From Streptomyces lunaelactis (GTDB lineage: Bacteria; Actinomycetota; Actinomycetes; Streptomycetales; Streptomycetaceae): DNA of 64,000 bases. The stretch spans positions 3,038,001-3,102,000 of the forward strand of contig NZ_CP026304.1 of the NCBI RefSeq assembly GCF_003054555.1, given 5' to 3'. The translations under genes were made by a program, and so were the position numbers. The notes under the pieces are model-generated. The model was not told the origin of the DNA, made no database searches, and saw only the letters and a list, made by a program, of their open reading frames with translations. This document shows, piece by piece, positions 48,152-57,192 of this stretch (positions are counted from its first letter, which is position 1; each line of letters begins with the position of its first letter).

Positions 48152-48887
48152 GGTGTGTCGTGTTCCCTCGGTCAGCCGGCGGTGCGGTGGAGGTCGGTCA
48201 ACTCTTCGAGGCGGGGCACCAGTTGGTTGGGAGTGGGCAACGCCAACATCTCGTCGCGCAGGTCCGCCGCCCGCGCCGCGAACGACGGCTCGGTCAGCAG
48301 ACGCTGGAGCCGGTCCCGCAGCAACGGGCCCGTCACCTCACTGGTGTGCAGATCCAAGCCCGCGCCGTGGGCCGTCAACTTCTTTGCCAGGAAGGGCTGA
48401 TCGAAGTGGTAGTGCAGCGAGAGGTGCGGCACCGGATGCCGTGCGAACGTGGCGAGGGTCGCCGCCCCCGCATGGTGGATCACCGCACTGCACCGCTCCG
48501 CGAGAACGTGCATGGGTACGAAGGGCACCAGCCGCGCGTTGTCCGGTATCCGGCGCAACTTGGCCTTCTCGGAATCCGCAATGGTCGCGACCAGCTCGAT
48601 GTCCAGATCCGCCAGCGAATCCAGCACCTCCTGCGTATCGATGGTGTAGCCGCTGAACACGTCCGTCGCGCTCAGCCCCATCGTCAGCGCCACCGGGCCG
48701 CCGGCTCCTTCCACAGCCATCCCGGAACCACCGCCGGCCCGCCGTAACCGACGTACTGCATCCGCTCGTACGACACCCCCGGAGCCACCGCCTGGAGGCT
48801 GCGCGGAAACTGGTCGACGGTGAAGTGCCCCGACGCCATGTCCTCGGTGAACTCGCCGCCGTACTTGCGCGCATAGCCCCCCAGCCA
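48131..48887. repeat. Long direct repeat, copy A (GT4 3' region)
   Basis: These 757 bp are identical to 53351-54111 (761 bp) except for four missing bases near 48691-48703. The repeat covers the first codons of GT3, the GT3/GT4 spacer and about the C-terminal 60% of GT4. Identity stops sharply at both ends, which suggests recent gene conversion or duplication. Confidence 0.95.
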
Positions 48888-49442
48888 CTGCGCCAGCGGA
48901 TCCGCCCGCTCCCCCACCGGCTGCTGCTCCTTCAACCGCAGGACGTGCGCACGGGCCACCCCGAAGACGTCCGCCCCGAACAATATCCTGGCACTGGCCG
49001 CGCCGCACGCCTTCGCCGCGATCGGACCCGCGTACGTCCACGGGTCCCACACCACCAGGTCCGGCTTCCACTGCCGCGCGAACTCCACCAGGTCGTTGAC
49101 GAGCGGGAAGTTCTCCTCCCGCCAGGAGTCCGTGGCCAGTGTGAAGCCCTCCAGGAGGTGTTCCCAGGTGGCGAGGGAGAGGTCGTCCGCCACGTCCCAG
49201 GGCTGGGGAAGGCCCTTGCGCGAGTCGGCGATCACCTGCGAATCGAGCATCTCCAGGGGCCTGTTGAGGTCGCGGCGCCTGCCGACGGGCACGGCGGTCA
49301 GCCCGGCCCGGGTGATGGTCTCGGCGAACGACGACTGGCTCGCCACCCGTACCTCATGACCTGCCGTACGCAACGCCCACGCCATCGGCACCAGATACTG
49401 AAAGACACTCTTGTGCGGATTCACCGCAAACAGCACCCGCAT
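48172..49442 (-). pseudogene. Frameshifted EryCIII/DesVII-type glycosyltransferase GT4
   Basis: The N-terminal part (49442 to 48684) encodes 252 residues from MRVLFAVNPHKSVFQYLVPM to GYGGPAVVPGWLWKEP, then leaves frame and stops. The remaining C-terminal part continues in another frame from about 48690 to the stop at 48172. Compared with the near-identical GT8 segment, four bases are missing within 48691-48703; restoring them gives a 424-residue protein, the length of its sisters. The loss is either a real inactivation or an error in a GC-rich run. The start overlaps the GT5 stop by one base. If intact in the cell, this is an eighth transferase of the type. Confidence 0.88.
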
Positions 49443-50731
49443 CAGGCACCCACACCCATCGGAGACCGGTACTTGGCCGTCAACTCCTCCAGCCTGGGCA
49501 CCAGTTCATTCGGTGTCGGCAGCGCCTCGATGTCGTCGCGCAGCCGCGCCGCCCCCTCCGCGTACGAAGGGTCCTGGAGCAGCTTGAGCACCTGGTCCCG
49601 GATGGCGCTCCCGGTGGCCTCGCTGTTCGGTATCCACACGGCGGCGCCGGCGTCCGCGAGTTTCTGCGCAAAGAGCGGTTCGTCGAAGCTGTACGGAATG
49701 GCCACCTGCGGGACCCCGTACCGCGCCACGGTGGCCAGCGTGCCGGGGCCCGCGTGGTGGATGACCACGTCGCAGGTGGGCGCGAGGACGTGCAGCGGCA
49801 CGAACGGGATCAGCCGGGCGTTGTCCGGTATCCGGCGCAGCTTGGCCTTCTCGGAGTCCGCGATGGTGGCGACGACTTCTATGTCGAGACCGCCCAACTC
49901 GTCAAGGAGTTCCTGGGTGTTGACGGTGTAGCCGTCAAAGATGTCGGTCGCCGTGAGCCCCAGCGTCAGTGCGACACGGGGCCGCGTCGGCTTCTGCCAC
50001 AGCCAGTCGGGGACGACGGAGGGGCCGTTGTACGGGATGTACTGCATGCGCTCGTAGTCGAGCCCCGGCGCCTCAGCCTGGAGGGTGCGGGGGAACTGGT
50101 CGATGGTGAAGTGCCCGGTGGTCATGTCCTCGCTGAACTCGCCGCCGTACTTGCGCGCATAGCCGCCCAGCCACTCGGCGAGCGGATCCGACCGCTCCTC
50201 CACCGGCTGCTGCTCCTTCAGCCGCAGGAAGTGCTCGCGGGCCACCCCGAAGACGTCGATGCCCCACAGGATGCGGGCGTGCGCGGCGCCGCAGGCCTTG
50301 GCCGCGATGGCGCCCGCGCTGGACAGCGGCTCCCAGATCACCAGGTCGGGCTTCCACTGCCGGGCGAACTCCACGAGCCCCCCGATGATCGGGAAGTTCT
50401 CCGGCTTCTCGACATCCTGGACGGTCTGCTCGTACCCCTTGAGCATGTGGTCCCAGGTCGCCTTCTCCGGTGCGTGCGCGACGTCCCAGGGGGCGGGCAG
50501 ACCGGACCTGGCGGCCTCGAACAGGTTCTCGCCCGCCGCCTCCAGGACCCGTCCGAGGTCGAAGTCCCGTCCGGCCTGCACTGCGGTCAGGCCCGCCCGG
50601 GTGATCTCGTCGGCGAACCCGGGCCTGCTGGCGAACCGCACCTCGTGGCCCGCCGTACGCAGCGCCCACGCCAGCGGGACCATGGCCTGGAAGATGCTCG
50701 TCCCTGGGTTGACGGTGAACAGGATGCGCAC
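49442..50731 (-). CDS. EryCIII/DesVII-type glycosyltransferase GT5
   Basis: This 429-residue paralogue begins at a GTG (MRILFTVNPGTSIFQAMVPLAWAL) and has the middle block GEFSEDMTTGHFTIDQFPRTLQ and donor motif VIHHAGPGTLATVARYGVPQVAIPYSFDEP. The donor half is most like GT3, while the IADSEKAKLRRIPDNARL stretch is shared with GT4 and GT8. The gene ends in a one-base stop/start overlap with GT4. Like all members of this group it may need a P450-like helper, which is not encoded in this operon. Confidence 0.88.
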   Translation of the reverse strand: MRILFTVNPGTSIFQAMVPLAWALRTAGHEVRFASRPGFADEITRAGLTAVQAGRDFDLGRVLEAAGENLFEAARSGLPAPWDVAHAPEKATWDHMLKGYEQTVQDVEKPENFPIIGGLVEFARQWKPDLVIWEPLSSAGAIAAKACGAAHARILWGIDVFGVAREHFLRLKEQQPVEERSDPLAEWLGGYARKYGGEFSEDMTTGHFTIDQFPRTLQAEAPGLDYERMQYIPYNGPSVVPDWLWQKPTRPRVALTLGLTATDIFDGYTVNTQELLDELGGLDIEVVATIADSEKAKLRRIPDNARLIPFVPLHVLAPTCDVVIHHAGPGTLATVARYGVPQVAIPYSFDEPLFAQKLADAGAAVWIPNSEATGSAIRDQVLKLLQDPSYAEGAARLRDDIEALPTPNELVPRLEELTAKYRSPMGVGA

Positions 50732-50785
50732 AGCGCTTTCCTTTCTTGCCGGTGGTGGGGGTGGGGGTGGGGTGGGGTTTCAGGG

Positions 50786-52063
50786 TCAGGCGGCGACGCG
50801 GCGCGCGGCCACGAGTTCTTCCAGCTGCTCAACCACCTGGTGCGGACCGGGAGTTGACTCGATCTCCTCGCGCAGCGCCGCAGCCCGTTCCCGGAACGCC
50901 GGCTCGGACAGCAGCCTCAGCACGCCCTCCCGCACCGAAGCGCCGGTCGCCCTGTCGGCCCGTACGACAAGCGAGCCGCCCTGCTCCTGCGCCTTGCGCG
51001 CGAGCACGGGACCGTCGAAGTCCCAGGGCAGCAGGAGTTGCGGCACGGGATGGTGGCGGGCCATCGTCAGGAAGGTGCCGAAGCCCGCGTGGTGGATGAC
51101 CGCGTCGCAGGTCGCCGCGAGCGCCTGGAGCGGTACGTAACTCACCAACCGGGCATTGTCCGGGACCCGTTGGAGCTTGGCCTGCTCGGACTCCGCGATG
51201 GTGGCGACGACCTCGATGTCCAGGTCGGCCAGGGAGTCCAGGACGTCCTGGATGCTGATCGTGTATCCGGCGCCGTGGTCGGTGGCGCTCACCCCCATGG
51301 TGAGCGCGACGCGGGCACGCGCGGGCGCGGACCACAGCCAGCGGGGCACCACGGCGGGGCCACCGTACGGTTCGAACCGCATGCGCACCTTGGGCAGCGC
51401 GCTCTCCCCGGAGAGCGACGCCGGGAGCTGGTCGACGGTGAACTGCCCGGTGGTCATGTCCTCGCTGAACTCCCCCCCGTACTTGCGCGCATAGCCGCCC
51501 AGCCACTCGGCAAGCGGATCCGAACGCTCCCCCTCCGGCTGCTGTTCCTTCAACCGCAGGAAGTGCTCGCGGGTCTCGCCGAAGGCGTCGTAACTCCACA
51601 GCAGCCTGCCGTGCGCGGCGCCGCACGCCTTGGCGGCCACCGGCCCGCCGAACGCCAGCGGCTCCCACAGCACGAGGTCCGGCTGCCACGCCCTCGCGAA
51701 CTCCACCAGCGCGCTGATCATCGGGAAGCAGGCCGGCCGGTGCCACGACTGCACGATGTGGTCGTAGCCGTCGCGCAGCTGCGCCCAGTCGACCCTTTCC
51801 GGGTCCTGTACGACGTCGTAGGGCGCCGGAAGGCCGAATTCCGGCCGGTACTCCCCATTGGGCATGGCGCGGCGGAGCTGGTCCCACAGGTCGGAGTCCC
51901 GGCCGACCGGGACCGCGGTGAGGCCCGCCTGGGTGAGGGTGTCGGCGAACCAGGGGGTGCTGGCGAACCGCACCTCGTGACCGGCGGTGCGCAGCGCCCA
52001 GGCCAGCGGCACCATGGCGAGCACGTGTGCCTTCTCGGGGTTGGCGACGAAGAGGACTCGCAC
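50786..52063 (-). CDS. EryCIII/DesVII-type glycosyltransferase GT6
   Basis: This 425-residue paralogue starts at a GTG (MRVLFVANPEKAHVLAMVPLAWAL). It has GEFSEDMTTGQFTVDQLPASLS, SATDHGAGYTISIQDVLDSLADL and the donor motif VIHHAGFGTFLTMARHHPVPQLLLPWDFDGP. The WDFD pattern, shared with GT9 (and WDND in GT7), differs from the YSFD of GT3 and GT5 and may reflect a different sugar donor. It starts six bases after GT7 ends. Confidence 0.88.
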   Translation of the reverse strand: MRVLFVANPEKAHVLAMVPLAWALRTAGHEVRFASTPWFADTLTQAGLTAVPVGRDSDLWDQLRRAMPNGEYRPEFGLPAPYDVVQDPERVDWAQLRDGYDHIVQSWHRPACFPMISALVEFARAWQPDLVLWEPLAFGGPVAAKACGAAHGRLLWSYDAFGETREHFLRLKEQQPEGERSDPLAEWLGGYARKYGGEFSEDMTTGQFTVDQLPASLSGESALPKVRMRFEPYGGPAVVPRWLWSAPARARVALTMGVSATDHGAGYTISIQDVLDSLADLDIEVVATIAESEQAKLQRVPDNARLVSYVPLQALAATCDAVIHHAGFGTFLTMARHHPVPQLLLPWDFDGPVLARKAQEQGGSLVVRADRATGASVREGVLRLLSEPAFRERAAALREEIESTPGPHQVVEQLEELVAARRVAA

Positions 52064-52069
52064 GGTCCG

Positions 52070-53371
52070 TTACTCCCCTGTCTTCTGGGTCTGGGTCTGG
52101 GTCTTCTGGTGCGAGGCCACGAACTGCTCCAGTTCGGGCACCAGCTGGTTGGGCGTGGGCATGTCCAGGAGGGTGCCCCGGAGCGCCTCGGCGCCCTTGC
52201 GGAAGCCCGGTTCCGACAGCAGCCGCAGCACGGCGTCGCGGACTGCTTCGCCGGTGGTCTCCTTCGGGTTGAGCACCAGTCCCGCCCCGGTCACGCTGAC
52301 GGCTTCGGCGAGGGCCGGGCCGTCGTTGTCCCAGGGCAGCATCAGGTGCGGCAGCCCGCGCAGCGCGGTGGTGGCGAGGGTTCCGTATCCCGCGTGGTGG
52401 ATCACGGCGTCGCAGGTGGCGGCCAGCGCGTCCAGCGGTGCGAAGGACACGACGCGGGCGTTGTCCGGGATGCGCGTGAGCTTGGTCTGCTCGGACTCGG
52501 CGATGGTGGCGACGACCTCGATGTCCAGGTCGGCAAGCCCGTCGAGGATGTCCTGGACCCCGGCGGCGTACTCCCCGCCGTGCCCGGTGGTGCTCAGCCC
52601 GAGGGTGAGGGCCACCCGCGGTTTGGCGGGCTTGGTACGCAGCCAGGCGGGGACGGTGGCGGGGCCGCCGTAGGGGACGTACCGCAGGGGGAGGTAGGTG
52701 CGGTTGGCGCGCTGCTGCAAGGATTCGGGGACGAGGTCGATGGTGACCTGGCCGGTGATCATGGTCTCGTCGAAGGTGGCCCCGTACTTCACGGCGTGCC
52801 CCTCCAGCCACTCCCGCATCGGGTCGATGCGGTCCTCCTCGGGCTGGTCGGAGGCGAGGCGCAGGAAGTGGTCGCGGGTCACCCCGTACATGTCGGTGCC
52901 GAACAGCAGCCGGGCGTGCGCGGCGCCGCACGCCTTCGCGGCGACCGATCCGGCGTAGGTGAGGGGGTCCCAGATCACCAGGTCCGGCTTCCACGCCTGC
53001 GCGAAGGCGACCAGGTCGGCAACCATCGGCAGGTTGCTGGCCATGTGCCAGCGCCTGACCTGCCGGGTGAAACCCTCGCTGAGGTACTCCCAGGAGATGT
53101 CCTCGGGCTCCCGGCCGGTCACGTCGTACGGCATCGGCATGCCGCCCTGCTCCATCGGGCCGAGCCAGCCCGGATCCCGGGACAGGATCTGCCACAGGTC
53201 CCGGTTGCTTCCGACGGGTACGGCGGTCAGTCCGGCCTGGGTGATCGTGTCGGCGAACTTGGGCTGGCTGGCGAACCGCACCTCGTGGCCCGCCGTGCGC
53301 AGCGCCCAGGCCAGCGGCACCATCAGCAGGAAGTGCGTGCGCTCCGGATAGGTGGTGAACAGAACTCGCAT
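52070..53371 (-). CDS. EryCIII/DesVII-type glycosyltransferase GT7
   Basis: This 433-residue paralogue begins MRVLFTTYPERTHFLLMVPLAWALRTAGH, which is closest to the N-terminus of GT2. The centre (KYGATFDETMITGQVTIDLVPESLQ) is the most divergent of the tandem set. The donor motif is VIHHAGYGTLATTALRGLPHLMLPWDNDGP. A short KTQTQTQKTGE tail ends the protein. The start lies inside the right part of the long repeat copy B. Confidence 0.88.
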   Translation of the reverse strand: MRVLFTTYPERTHFLLMVPLAWALRTAGHEVRFASQPKFADTITQAGLTAVPVGSNRDLWQILSRDPGWLGPMEQGGMPMPYDVTGREPEDISWEYLSEGFTRQVRRWHMASNLPMVADLVAFAQAWKPDLVIWDPLTYAGSVAAKACGAAHARLLFGTDMYGVTRDHFLRLASDQPEEDRIDPMREWLEGHAVKYGATFDETMITGQVTIDLVPESLQQRANRTYLPLRYVPYGGPATVPAWLRTKPAKPRVALTLGLSTTGHGGEYAAGVQDILDGLADLDIEVVATIAESEQTKLTRIPDNARVVSFAPLDALAATCDAVIHHAGYGTLATTALRGLPHLMLPWDNDGPALAEAVSVTGAGLVLNPKETTGEAVRDAVLRLLSEPGFRKGAEALRGTLLDMPTPNQLVPELEQFVASHQKTQTQTQKTGE

Positions 53372-54111
53372 GGTGTGTCGTGTTCCCTCGGTCAGCCGGC
53401 GGTGCGGTGGAGGTCGGTCAACTCTTCGAGGCGGGGCACCAGTTGGTTGGGAGTGGGCAACGCCAACATCTCGTCGCGCAGGTCCGCCGCCCGCGCCGCG
53501 AACGACGGCTCGGTCAGCAGACGCTGGAGCCGGTCCCGCAGCAACGGGCCCGTCACCTCACTGGTGTGCAGATCCAAGCCCGCGCCGTGGGCCGTCAACT
53601 TCTTTGCCAGGAAGGGCTGATCGAAGTGGTAGTGCAGCGAGAGGTGCGGCACCGGATGCCGTGCGAACGTGGCGAGGGTCGCCGCCCCCGCATGGTGGAT
53701 CACCGCACTGCACCGCTCCGCGAGAACGTGCATGGGTACGAAGGGCACCAGCCGCGCGTTGTCCGGTATCCGGCGCAACTTGGCCTTCTCGGAATCCGCA
53801 ATGGTCGCGACCAGCTCGATGTCCAGATCCGCCAGCGAATCCAGCACCTCCTGCGTATCGATGGTGTAGCCGCTGAACACGTCCGTCGCGCTCAGCCCCA
53901 TCGTCAGCGCCACCCGGGGCCGCTCCGGCTCCTTCCACAGCCATCCCGGAACCACCGCCGGCCCGCCGTAACCGACGTACTGCATCCGCTCGTACGACAC
54001 CCCCGGAGCCACCGCCTGGAGGCTGCGCGGAAACTGGTCGACGGTGAAGTGCCCCGACGCCATGTCCTCGGTGAACTCGCCGCCGTACTTGCGCGCATAG
54101 CCCCCCAGCCA
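53351..54111. repeat. Long direct repeat, copy B (GT7 start and GT8 3' region)
   Basis: This 761-bp partner of 48131-48887 contains the four bases missing from copy A, so the GT8 frame is intact. The copies lie 5.2 kb apart in the same orientation; recombination between them would delete GT4 to GT7. Confidence 0.95.
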
Positions 54112-54669
54112 GTCGGCGAGGGGATCGACCCGCTCGCCCTCCGGCTGCTGCTCCTTGAGCCGTAGGTACACGTCCCGTACGCCGCCGAAGACATCGATCC
54201 CGAACAGCAGCCGGGTGTGGGCCGCGCCGCACGCCTTCGCCGCGATCGGACCCGCGTACGTCAGCGGATCCCACACCACCAGGTCGGGCTTCCACTGCCG
54301 CGCGAACTCCACCAGGTCCTTGACGATCGGGAAGTTCGACAGGTGGTGCCGTGCCCGGACGGTCTCGGCCATGCCGGTGGACAGGTACTCCCAGTTTGCC
54401 TTCGCCGGGTCGTCGAACGCGTCGTACGGAGCCTCGATCCCGGCACGCCCCCGGGCGGCGGACTCGTCGGCGACGGTACGGCCCGCGAGGAGCCTGACGT
54501 GGTCCCGTCCGACGGACACGGCGGTCAGCCCGGCCCGGGTGATGGTGTCGGCGAACGACGGCTGGCTGGCCACCCGTACCTCATGACCTGCCGTACGCAA
54601 CGCCCACGCCATCGGCACCAGATACTGAAAGATGCTCTTGTGCGGGTTCACCGCGAACAGCACCCGCAT
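53392..54669 (-). CDS. EryCIII/DesVII-type glycosyltransferase GT8
   Basis: This 425-residue paralogue starts MRVLFAVNPHKSIFQYLVPMAWALRTAGH, and its ATG overlaps the GT9 stop by one base. It carries GEFTEDMASGHFTVDQFPRSLQ, SATDVFSGYTIDTQEVLDSLADL and the donor motif VIHHAGAATLATFARHPVPHLSLHYHFDQP, where AAT replaces the usual GxGT. GT4 is its sister: both ends are nearly identical while residues about 45-130 differ. The acceptor region is therefore the diverged part and may define different attachment points. Confidence 0.88.
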   Translation of the reverse strand: MRVLFAVNPHKSIFQYLVPMAWALRTAGHEVRVASQPSFADTITRAGLTAVSVGRDHVRLLAGRTVADESAARGRAGIEAPYDAFDDPAKANWEYLSTGMAETVRARHHLSNFPIVKDLVEFARQWKPDLVVWDPLTYAGPIAAKACGAAHTRLLFGIDVFGGVRDVYLRLKEQQPEGERVDPLADWLGGYARKYGGEFTEDMASGHFTVDQFPRSLQAVAPGVSYERMQYVGYGGPAVVPGWLWKEPERPRVALTMGLSATDVFSGYTIDTQEVLDSLADLDIELVATIADSEKAKLRRIPDNARLVPFVPMHVLAERCSAVIHHAGAATLATFARHPVPHLSLHYHFDQPFLAKKLTAHGAGLDLHTSEVTGPLLRDRLQRLLTEPSFAARAADLRDEMLALPTPNQLVPRLEELTDLHRTAG

Positions 54670-56096
54670 CAGGACCCCACACCGGCGGCCGGCACGAAGT
54701 CGGCACCCTCGGCCTCCGCGAAGCCCGCAGCCTCGGACTCCGGGAGGCCCGCACCCGACGGGAGGCCCGCCCCCGCGAGCGACAGCAGATCCGCACCCAC
54801 CGAGGACGGGAAGCCTGCGCTCTCCGGCGTCCGGTACTTCTCCGTCAGCTCCTCCAGCCGGACCACGAGCTCGTTCGGCGTCGGCAACGCGTGGAACTGC
54901 GCGCCCAGTTGGGCCGCAGCCGTCCGGTATCCCGGCTCGCACAGCACCTTCAGCAGGGCCTCGCGCACCGCTTCCCCGGTCGCGCGGTCGGCCCGCAGCG
55001 CCACGACGCTGCCCTGTGCCGCCGCCCGCCTGGCCAGCTCCGGTTCGTCGAAGTCCCACGGCACCGCGACCTGCGGCACGGCGCTGATCGCCGTGGTGAG
55101 GAAGGTGCCGGGCCCTGCGTGGTTGATGACCGCGTCGCAGGTCTGGACGAGGGCGTGCAGCGGTACGTAACTGACCACCCGGACGTTGTCGGGTATCCGG
55201 GTCAGCTTGTCCTGCTCCGACTGCGCGAGGGTGGCGACGACCTCGATGTCAAGATCCGCCAACGAGTCCAGGATGTCGGGCACGTTGGCGACATGACCGG
55301 CGAACCGGTTCGTCGCCGCGATACCCAAAGTCAGGGCGACCCGGGGTTTGGTCGGCGGCTCCCGCAGCCACGCCGGGACCGACACCGGCCCGCCGTACGG
55401 CACGTACCGCATCGGAATGTAGCGGTGGCCGGGGGCGGTCATCCGCAGCGAGGAGGGGAACTGGTCGATGCTGAACTGCCCGGTCGTCATGTCCTCGCTG
55501 AACTCGCCGCCGTACTTGCGGGCGTAGCCGCCCAGCCAGTCGGCGAGCGGATCGGCCTGCTCGCTCTGGGGCTGCTGCCGCTTGAGGTCGAGGAAGCGGG
55601 CCCGGGTCAGCCCGAGCACGTCGATGCTCCAGAGCAGCCGTGCGTGCGCGGCGCCGCACGCCTTGGCTGCGATGGCACCCGCGTAGCAGAGCGGCTCCCA
55701 GAGGATCAGGTCCGGCTGCCAGGCGCGGGAGAAGGCCACCAGGTCGGCGGTCACGGGGAAGTTGTCGCTCTTGTGCCACCGGCCGACGACGCGCTGATAG
55801 CCCTCCAGCATGGTGGTCCAGTCCAGGTCCTCCGGTGCGCGCTCCGCGGCGTTGTACGGGAAGCCGAGGCCGTCGCGTTCGGCCTCGGTGTGCTCCGGGG
55901 TGAGCTGCGGCAGCCGCCAGACGGACCGCTCGTTGCCCACCGGTACGGCGGTGAGGCCGGCCTGGGTGACGGTGTCGGCGAACGAGGGCTGGCAGGCCAC
56001 CCGCACCTCGTGACCGGCGGTGCGCAGCGCCCAGGCCAGCGGCACCATCTGCTGGAAGAGGCTCTTGTCCGGTGTGGTCGTAAACAGAACTCGCAT
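54669..56096 (-). CDS. EryCIII/DesVII-type glycosyltransferase GT9 with C-terminal extension
   Basis: This 475-residue paralogue starts MRVLFTTTPDKSLFQQMVPLAWALRTAGH at 56096. The catalytic part ends near residue 425 (LEELTEKYRTPESAG), followed by about 45 residues of Gly/Ala/Glu-rich low-complexity sequence not present in the others. The donor motif is VINHAGPGTFLTTAISAVPQVAVPWDFDEP, with Asn replacing the first His of the usual IHHAG. It is the first transferase after the 4-ketoreductase gene in the operon. Confidence 0.87.
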   Translation of the reverse strand: MRVLFTTTPDKSLFQQMVPLAWALRTAGHEVRVACQPSFADTVTQAGLTAVPVGNERSVWRLPQLTPEHTEAERDGLGFPYNAAERAPEDLDWTTMLEGYQRVVGRWHKSDNFPVTADLVAFSRAWQPDLILWEPLCYAGAIAAKACGAAHARLLWSIDVLGLTRARFLDLKRQQPQSEQADPLADWLGGYARKYGGEFSEDMTTGQFSIDQFPSSLRMTAPGHRYIPMRYVPYGGPVSVPAWLREPPTKPRVALTLGIAATNRFAGHVANVPDILDSLADLDIEVVATLAQSEQDKLTRIPDNVRVVSYVPLHALVQTCDAVINHAGPGTFLTTAISAVPQVAVPWDFDEPELARRAAAQGSVVALRADRATGEAVREALLKVLCEPGYRTAAAQLGAQFHALPTPNELVVRLEELTEKYRTPESAGFPSSVGADLLSLAGAGLPSGAGLPESEAAGFAEAEGADFVPAAGVGS

Positions 56097-56109
56097 GCCG
56101 TACGGCCCC

Positions 56110-57144
56110 CTAGACCCTGTTCCCGGTACCCGGCAACTGCCGCGCCGCGCCCGGCAGCTGGTGTGCCACGGCGGCGGCCAGCCCGTCCAGGCCTTCACTC
56201 AGCGGCACTTGGGCGCGCCAGCCCGTCGCCTGCCGGAATCCGGACTCGGTGAGAACGAAGTCGATCTCGTCGGTCGGCATCGCGTACTCGGCCGGGTCGG
56301 TCTCCTCGACCGCGACCTGCGGCTTCCCGGTGTGCCTGGCCACCGTCTCGGCGATGTACGTAAACAGCTCGGCGACGCTGGTGCGTTCACCGGTGCCGAT
56401 GTCCCAGTGCCGCCCGCTGACCGCATCCAGCCCGTCCAGCGCAGCGGTGAAAGCGGCGGCGGCGTCGTCCACGCCGAGGAAGTCCCGCTTGGCCCGGCCG
56501 CCGTTCCACAGCGTGAGCGGCTCGCCGGCGAAGGCGCGCCGCATCATGCTCGACACCACGCCCCGGTCCAGGTCGGTGCTGTCGGTGCCCTGGCTGTAGA
56601 GGGTCGACAGGCGCAGGGTGCTGCCGCGGACGATGCCCTCGGCAGTGGCCGCCTCGATGGCCCGCTCGGCGGCGAGCTTGTGGCGGTCGTACGCGGTGGG
56701 CGGCTGGTCGGGAGGGGTGTCCCCGGCACCCGTCGCCGGCATCCGGGCCGCCTGCGAGACGGAGCCCGCGAACAGCAGGGCGGGCTGCGGCGCCGTACGA
56801 CCGGCCCTGACCGCGTCGAGCACGTCGTGCACCAGGCCGAGGTTGACGCGCTCGGCGAGGGTGTCCCCGTCGGCGACCCGCCAGGTGCCGGGGCCCCCGG
56901 TGTGCGCCACCAGGTGGACGACAGCGTCGGATCCGGCGACCGCCTCCGCGACGGCACCGGGCCTGGTCAGGTCGAGGGTCAGTTCCTCGACGTCGGCGAC
57001 GGGCTGCTCGGGTACGGTCACCGGCCTGCGGCCCACGAGCCGCAGCCGTCCGGGTCTGCTCGCGAGCTGCCTGCTGACGGCGGTGCCCAGCAGACCCGAC
57101 GCACCGAGCACGGTGATCAGGTTGTCCGTTCCAGGACCTGGCAC
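56110..57144 (-). CDS. NDP-sugar 4-ketoreductase (EvaE/TylCIV-like)
   Basis: This 344-residue extended SDR enzyme has ITVLGASGLLGTAV at the N-terminus, SVSQAARM and YDRHKLAAE with the Tyr-Lys pair, and GRAKRDFLGVDD. It fits the 4-ketoreductases that complete 2,6-dideoxy and 3-amino-2,3,6-trideoxy sugars. The start is a GTG at 57144 with GAAGGGG seven bases upstream. It is the last reduction step needed by both the neutral and amino sugar branches, and it stands at the head of the glycosyltransferase run. Confidence 0.88.
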   Translation of the reverse strand: MPGPGTDNLITVLGASGLLGTAVSRQLASRPGRLRLVGRRPVTVPEQPVADVEELTLDLTRPGAVAEAVAGSDAVVHLVAHTGGPGTWRVADGDTLAERVNLGLVHDVLDAVRAGRTAPQPALLFAGSVSQAARMPATGAGDTPPDQPPTAYDRHKLAAERAIEAATAEGIVRGSTLRLSTLYSQGTDSTDLDRGVVSSMMRRAFAGEPLTLWNGGRAKRDFLGVDDAAAAFTAALDGLDAVSGRHWDIGTGERTSVAELFTYIAETVARHTGKPQVAVEETDPAEYAMPTDEIDFVLTESGFRQATGWRAQVPLSEGLDGLAAAVAHQLPGAARQLPGTGNRV

Positions 57145-57192
57145 TGGTCCCCCTTCGCTGCGGTGGTGGTGGTTGTGAGGGCTTCGAGCGCG

